From: Fidelibacterota bacterium
Lineage (GTDB): Bacteria; Fidelibacterota; UBA8477; JABMPR01
Length of the DNA: 64,000 nucleotides
NCBI GenBank assembly: GCA_016844945.1
Contig: JAERTJ010000142.1
Location: 62,001 to 126,000 of the forward strand
Reading direction: 5' to 3'
Each line of letters begins with the position of its first letter. Position 1 is the first letter of the stretch. The position numbers and the translations under genes were made by a program. The notes under the pieces were generated by a model, which searched no databases, was not told where the DNA came from, and saw nothing but the letters and a program-made list of their open reading frames with translations. Positions 58,904 to 64,000 of the stretch are shown here, in pieces.

Positions 58904-61387
58904 TTGAAACTGAAAACCATCAAGGAAATAAAAGGCCGGGTTGAACAGAATCACACTCCAGAGCGAAAAGCATCTTCTGAGGGAAATTTTTATAAACACC
59001 CCGAATCAAATGTCATTGGTCCAGGAATGAACACACGCATTCAGCGTTTAAGAAAGCTCAGTTTCGAAGCCCAACCCAGTCTTTCCATAGAACGTGCATT
59101 ACACCAGACCGCTTTTTACAAAGCGAATTATGGCAAACACTCTATCCCTGTGCTCCGCGCACTCAGCTTTATGGATCATTGTCAGAAAAAATCGCTTTAC
59201 CTTGGTGATGATGAACTCATTGTAGGAGAACGTGGTCCTGCGCCAAAAGCCGTGCCCACTTTTCCTGAACTTACCTGTCATTCCGTTGAAGATTTTCATG
59301 TCCTCAACACACGAGAGCAACAACGTTACACCATCAGCCAATCTGATATTGATATCTACGAGCAAGAGGTCATTCCCTACTGGAAAGATCGAACTCAGCG
59401 TGAGCGCATTTTTAATCATGTTCCTGAGACCTGGAAACGCGCGTACGAAGCTGGGCTTTTCACCGAGTTCATGGAACAGCGCGCACCAGGACATACGGCA
59501 CTGGATGGTAAGATTTACTCTAAAGGGATGTTGGCATTTAAACGCGAGATCCAAAACCACCTCGAGTCATTGGATTACTTGAATGATCCAGAGGCTACAG
59601 ACAAGGCTGAAGAACTCAAAGCCATGGAACTCTCTTGTGACGCGGTTATTCTATTTGCCGAACGCCATGCTGACCTGGCTGAGAATAAGGCGAACACCGA
59701 AACAGATCCCCAACGTAAATTCGAACTTTTAAAAATTGCTGAGGTCTGCCGGCATGTTCCGGCAAATGCTCCCAGAACCTTTTGGGAAGCCTTGCAGATG
59801 TATTGGTTTGTCCATCTAGGAACCATTACCGAGTTGAATGGCTGGGATGCCATGAATCCTGGACATTTTGATCAACACCTCGCCCCTTTTTATGAACGCG
59901 AAATTGCTAAAGGATCCCTGACCCGAGAAGCAGCGAAAGAATTACTGTGTTGTACCTGGATCAAGGTCAATAACCAGACCGCCCCACCCAAGGTTGGAAT
60001 CACTGCCCGGGAAAGTGGCACCTATAATGATTTTACCAATATCAACATTGGCGGCTTGAAAAGAGATGGCTCAGATGGTGTCAGTGACGTTTCGTACATC
60101 ATGTTGGAGGTTATTGAAGAGCTCCACTTACTCCAACCTGGAACATCCGTTCATATCAGCACCAAGACACCTGATAAATTTTTACACGCGGCTTCTAAAG
60201 TGATCCGACAGGGCCATGGATACCCCTCCGTTTTCAGCCCGGAAACCTATATTTCTGAGATGGTAAAGATGGGTAAAACCCTGGAAGATGCCCGGGAGGG
60301 TGGCTGTAGTGGTTGTATCGAAGTCGGAGCGTTTGGAAAAGAGGCTTTTCTTCTTACGGGCTATCTCAATGTCCCCAAAATTCTGGAGGTCACCTTAAAC
60401 AACGGACTCGATCCGGTCACAGGCAAAATGGCTGGGATCAAAACCGGCGACCCAACAACATTTACATCCTATGAACAAGTCTATGATGCCTTTCTGAAGC
60501 AGCTCAATTACATCGTCGACCAAAAAATCAGGGTGAGCAATTATATCGATACCATGTTTGCGAAATATGCACCAGCACCATTTTTGTCAGTGGTTATTGA
60601 GGACTGTATTTCGAAGGGTCGAGACTATTACAACGGCGGTCCGCGATATAATACGAACTATATCCAATGCACGGGTCTGGGTACTGTCACGGATAGTCTC
60701 TCCACCATCAAGAAGCATGTTTTTGAGGATAAGTCCCTTGCTTTTGAAACCTTGCTCGATGCTATTTCCTGTAATTTTGAAGGACAGGAAAAACTGAGGC
60801 AAACCATCGTTAACCGAACCCCTTTCTTTGGCAATGATGATGACTACGCAGATGACATCGCCAAACAGATCTATGAAGATTTGTTGGCTGCCATTGATGG
60901 AAAGCCCAACACCAAGGGGGAGTCTTTTCACCTGAATATGTTATCAACCACCTGCCACATCTACTTTGGTAAAGTTCTGGGAGCGACACCCAATGGTCGT
61001 CTTGCCGGTAAATCCATCTCTGATGGCACCTCTCCCTCACATGGATGTGATGTTAAGGGTCCTTCTGCTGTCATCCGATCTCTAACCAAGTTGGACCATA
61101 CACGCTCTGGTGGCACCCTGTTGAACCAGCGCTTCCTCCCAAGCCTGCTCAAGCGAGATGAGGACATTGAAAAACTGGGGCACCTCATTCGTAGCTATTT
61201 CAGCATGGGCGGACACCATATTCAATTCAATATTGTAGATACTGCGACTTTGCGCGCAGCTCAAAAGAATCCTCAGGACTATAAAGACCTATTGGTTCGA
61301 ATGGCTGGGTACAGCGACTATTTCAATGATATGAATGCTGACCTGCAGCAGGAAGTCATCGACCGCACTGAAAACGAGTCTTTTTAA
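58904..61387 (+). CDS. hypD: Glycyl radical enzyme, trans-4-hydroxy-L-proline dehydratase (HypD)-like
   Basis: Active-site GGCSGCIEVGAFGKEAFLLTGYLNVPKILEVTLNNG (Cys codon 60314-60316, Glu 60320-60322); glycyl radical loop VRMAGYSDYF (Gly codon 61307-61309); long motif agreement with HypD as I recall it (FMEQRAPGHT, NNQxAPPKVGIT, DDYADxI, GGTLLNQRF). Start may be ATG 59027. Confidence 0.85.
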   Translation: MKLKTIKEIKGRVEQNHTPERKASSEGNFYKHPESNVIGPGMNTRIQRLRKLSFEAQPSLSIERALHQTAFYKANYGKHSIPVLRALSFMDHCQKKSLYLGDDELIVGERGPAPKAVPTFPELTCHSVEDFHVLNTREQQRYTISQSDIDIYEQEVIPYWKDRTQRERIFNHVPETWKRAYEAGLFTEFMEQRAPGHTALDGKIYSKGMLAFKREIQNHLESLDYLNDPEATDKAEELKAMELSCDAVILFAERHADLAENKANTETDPQRKFELLKIAEVCRHVPANAPRTFWEALQMYWFVHLGTITELNGWDAMNPGHFDQHLAPFYEREIAKGSLTREAAKELLCCTWIKVNNQTAPPKVGITARESGTYNDFTNINIGGLKRDGSDGVSDVSYIMLEVIEELHLLQPGTSVHISTKTPDKFLHAASKVIRQGHGYPSVFSPETYISEMVKMGKTLEDAREGGCSGCIEVGAFGKEAFLLTGYLNVPKILEVTLNNGLDPVTGKMAGIKTGDPTTFTSYEQVYDAFLKQLNYIVDQKIRVSNYIDTMFAKYAPAPFLSVVIEDCISKGRDYYNGGPRYNTNYIQCTGLGTVTDSLSTIKKHVFEDKSLAFETLLDAISCNFEGQEKLRQTIVNRTPFFGNDDDYADDIAKQIYEDLLAAIDGKPNTKGESFHLNMLSTTCHIYFGKVLGATPNGRLAGKSISDGTSPSHGCDVKGPSAVIRSLTKLDHTRSGGTLLNQRFLPSLLKRDEDIEKLGHLIRSYFSMGGHHIQFNIVDTATLRAAQKNPQDYKDLLVRMAGYSDYFNDMNADLQQEVIDRTENESF

Positions 61388-61411
61388 CCCCTCAGAGTTA
61401 TTGGATTCCTT

Positions 61412-62329
61412 TTGAGCTCCAGTCTGATTTTCGACTTCAAGCGCTATGCTATAAATGATGGACCCGGGGTTCGTATCACCGTCTTTTTTAAAGGGTGTCC
61501 GCTTTCTTGTTTTTGGTGTCACAATCCTGAGAGTCATGAATTCCAAACACAAAAAATGTATACTCGGGATAAATGTATGGCCTGTGGTGACTGTGTTGAA
61601 GCCTGCCCGCAAAGTGCCTGTACCCTGACATCAGATGGAATTGTCACCAACCCCGACCTTTGTCTTTTGTGCGGTAAGTGTGCTGATGTTTGTCCCACCA
61701 GAGCTACAGAAATGTCCGGGGAGCTATTATCTGTCGACCAGGTCATGACGGAAATCAGAAAAGAGCGGGTCTTGATGGATCAATCAGGTGGAGGTGTCAC
61801 ATTCTCAGGTGGAGAACCTCTCATGCATCCCGAATTACTCATTCCTTTATTGGATGCCTGTGGAAGTGAAGGCATCCATCGCTGTGTAGACACCAGTGGG
61901 TTTGCCAATCCAGAACTATTGCTAGAAGTTGCCAGCAAAACGGATTTGTTTCTTTATGATCTAAAACTAATGGACCGTGAGCAACACCTCAAGCATACGG
62001 GGGTCTCCAATGATCAGATTTTAGACAACCTCCGCCTGCTCTCCGAAACTGGGGCTGATATAAACATTCGCATTCCATTAATTACAGGGATAAATGATGA
62101 TGACGAAAACATCAAGAAAACGTCATCCTTTATTGCATCTCTTGCCGGAGTTCCCAAAAAAATCCACTTGCTGCCCTATCACCCCTCAGCTACGCACAAG
62201 CATGAAAAACTGGGACAATCAGAGGCTGTCAGAGCGATAGCCCCTCTAACCGAACCCGGCGATGAAAAACTAAACCACATCATTAAGCTTTTTAAATCAG
62301 ATAGACTCATTGCTTCAGTCGGCGGATAA
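61412..62329 (+). CDS. Glycyl radical enzyme activating enzyme (radical SAM, HypE/PflA family)
   Basis: CX3CX2C motif CPLSCFWCHNPES plus two 4Fe-4S ferredoxin motifs CMACGDCVEACP and CLLCGKCADVCP; TFSGGEPLMHPE. Confidence 0.95.
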   Translation: MSSSLIFDFKRYAINDGPGVRITVFFKGCPLSCFWCHNPESHEFQTQKMYTRDKCMACGDCVEACPQSACTLTSDGIVTNPDLCLLCGKCADVCPTRATEMSGELLSVDQVMTEIRKERVLMDQSGGGVTFSGGEPLMHPELLIPLLDACGSEGIHRCVDTSGFANPELLLEVASKTDLFLYDLKLMDREQHLKHTGVSNDQILDNLRLLSETGADINIRIPLITGINDDDENIKKTSSFIASLAGVPKKIHLLPYHPSATHKHEKLGQSEAVRAIAPLTEPGDEKLNHIIKLFKSDRLIASVGG

Positions 62330-62495
62330 GAACCAGCGCACAACCCGGGATTGTTCTTTCTTCAAAACTAACTTTTCACCCTTTTATTTAACCCAAAACC
62401 TGAAGATGTTAACTTTATCACAACGGAAGTGTTTATCGTGCTTCTATTTTGGAATAACCCCGCCCCACGTTTACTTTTAGTGCTAATCTAAAGGA

Positions 62496-63086
62496 GTGTT
62501 AACAAAAACGCAGATGAGATACCGATTTCACTTTTTACGCCCCCTTTTTATTCGTGGTGCTCTCCTTTTGCTGGTTCCCCTTCTTTCTATCCAGGGCCAG
62601 AGAATTCATGTCAACCCCGACACACGCATGAAGGCTGTCTTCCTGATCAATTTCACCAAATACATTAGCTGGACCACACTTGACACCGTTAAAAATTTTA
62701 CCATCGGGGTTTATGGGTTAGATGACATCTTACTACCTCTCAGACAGATGTCTCGAGAACGACAATCTGTAGGTCAAACGATCAAGGTGGAGCGCGTAGC
62801 AACCATAGAAGAAATCGAAGCTTGCGAAATTTTATTTGTTCCTGTAGAACAATCCGAAGCTTTTCATCTGATGCGACCTAACATTCCTCCTGAGAATATT
62901 CTCATGGTGGGTGAGTCTCTTGGCTTTGCAACGAGCGATGGTGCCATAAACTTTGTCAAACGGGAGGGGAAAATTAAACTGGAAGTTAATCGGAAGGCGC
63001 TTCAGGAGGCAAACCTGACAGCCAGCTCACATCTGCTAAAACTGGCTATACTGGTCGGTGAAGAGGATCCTGTCTACCATGATTAG
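62496..63086 (+). CDS. YfiR-like (DUF4154) periplasmic protein
   Basis: [15 protein letters not shown]...[15 protein letters not shown]...[23 protein letters not shown]...[31 protein letters not shown]. Confidence 0.88.
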   Translation: MLTKTQMRYRFHFLRPLFIRGALLLLVPLLSIQGQRIHVNPDTRMKAVFLINFTKYISWTTLDTVKNFTIGVYGLDDILLPLRQMSRERQSVGQTIKVERVATIEEIEACEILFVPVEQSEAFHLMRPNIPPENILMVGESLGFATSDGAINFVKREGKIKLEVNRKALQEANLTASSHLLKLAILVGEEDPVYHD

Positions 63087-64000
63087 GTTTCAGGACTTGT
63101 CCATTAAGCTTAAGCTGATTTCGGTTCAGCTTTTTACCACGCTCTTTATTCTTGCTTTTTTTGTGGGTATCTATCTGTACAGCCAATACCGACAATTCGA
63201 AACAACAGCCTCTCATCGTATGGAGACTTTATGTGAGATCCTGGGATCCAACAGCATCTCTGCCCTGCTCTTTTTTGATAATGATGCTGCTGTAGATGTT
63301 CTGGAGTCTCTGGATACCCAACCTGACATCCTCAATGCTGTGGTTTATGATCATGATGGACAGCTTTTTGCCAGGTTTGATCGGAAAAACCATGAGGACT
63401 ATGATTGGGGGAGTGTCATCTCAGAAGGAATGTTCGCTGGTGATGATGACTTTGTGCTTACAAAACGAATCATTTTTGATGGTTTAAAGGTAGGCTGGAT
63501 TGCAGTACGGCTAGACTCCAGCAATCGTAGAGTAGCCATTATTGATGCTGTATCCCAATCTTTGCTCTTGTTTATCGCAGGTTTGATTCTGGCTGGTTTG
63601 CTTTCGGTCCGCGCACAAAAACCCATTTCTGATTCCATTCTTACCCTGGCAAATACTGCAAAAAAAGTTCATGACACAGGTGATTATGCCTTGCGTGTTG
63701 AGGGCAATAAATCAAAAGATGAGATCGGGGAACTCGTTGATAGCTTTAATGAAATGCTTGAAAAAATATTGCACCATGAAAAACACCTTGAAGATCTGGT
63801 TGCTGCAAGAACGGTTGAATTGGAAGATGCAAAAACCCGGGCCGAAGAGTCTGACCATTTAAAGTCAGCCTTTCTGGCATCCATGTCTCATGAATTAAGA
63901 ACGCCTTTAAACTCTATCATTGGTTTTACTGGAATTTTATTGCAGGGCATGGCTGGTCCTCTCACCGATGAACAAAGTAAACAGCTTGGTATGGTAAAAG
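63079..64000 (+). CDS. Sensor histidine kinase (CHASE8-like sensor region, HAMP, HisKA), truncated by window edge
   Basis: [28 protein letters not shown]...[22 protein letters not shown]...[17 protein letters not shown]...[26 protein letters not shown]; overlaps the yfiR-like stop by 8 nt. Confidence 0.9.
   Translation, partial: MIRFQDLSIKLKLISVQLFTTLFILAFFVGIYLYSQYRQFETTASHRMETLCEILGSNSISALLFFDNDAAVDVLESLDTQPDILNAVVYDHDGQLFARFDRKNHEDYDWGSVISEGMFAGDDDFVLTKRIIFDGLKVGWIAVRLDSSNRRVAIIDAVSQSLLLFIAGLILAGLLSVRAQKPISDSILTLANTAKKVHDTGDYALRVEGNKSKDEIGELVDSFNEMLEKILHHEKHLEDLVAARTVELEDAKTRAEESDHLKSAFLASMSHELRTPLNSIIGFTGILLQGMAGPLTDEQSKQLGMVK

Noticed and set aside
58904-61387. Pyruvate formate-lyase, choline TMA-lyase or arylacetate decarboxylase assignment
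   Set aside because: PFL has a Cys-Cys active site; the residues around SGCIE and the long motifs fit HypD better than the other families I recall.
3362-62329. A proline/hydroxyproline Stickland system linking HypD and the GrdB-like selenoprotein
   Set aside because: They are about 55 kb apart and no PrdA, GrdE/GrdA, proC or proline racemase is seen; co-occurrence in the window is not evidence of a pathway.
1-64000. Genome-wide reassignment of UGA as an explanation for the two interrupted genes
   Set aside because: Several intact genes end naturally at TGA (for example 9502-9504 and 584-586) and other genes are not peppered with internal TGA.
1-64000. CRISPR arrays, tRNA/rRNA genes, prophage or transposase genes
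   Set aside because: None recognised; repeats seen are too few and irregular for CRISPR, and no transposase or integrase ORF is present.

Overview
A 64 kb stretch of bacterial chromosome with no rRNA, tRNA, CRISPR array, prophage or transposase that I could see. The FxPNPFNPxT C-terminal sorting-like domains and other gene content suggest the FCB superphylum (Marinimicrobia, Calditrichaeota or Ignavibacteria-like); that placement is inference. Main blocks: an alternative complex III operon (ActA-F); a 2-oxoacid dehydrogenase and lipoylation cluster (lipA, E2, fused E1, lipB, GAF/fRMsr-like, lpd); a MurU-like gene beside an AmgK-like/RapZ-C fusion; folE/yhhQ/queD; a HypD-like glycyl radical enzyme with its activase; a YfiR-like gene overlapping a histidine kinase; and several large secreted or surface proteins. 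The most notable observation is two genes that the ORF track splits in two but which read through a single in-frame UGA at a conserved redox position. One is a GrdB-family protein with a U-P-L-C motif (UGA at 3617-3619). The other is a thioredoxin-fold/TPR lipoprotein with a W-U-G-S-C motif (UGA at 37300-37302). Each UGA is followed at SECIS-like spacing by a hairpin with G near the start of the apical loop. I interpret both as selenoproteins. Other points include a diverged 210-bp tandem duplication of a gene start, inverted dispersed intergenic repeats, and a two-module plant-like LRR protein.
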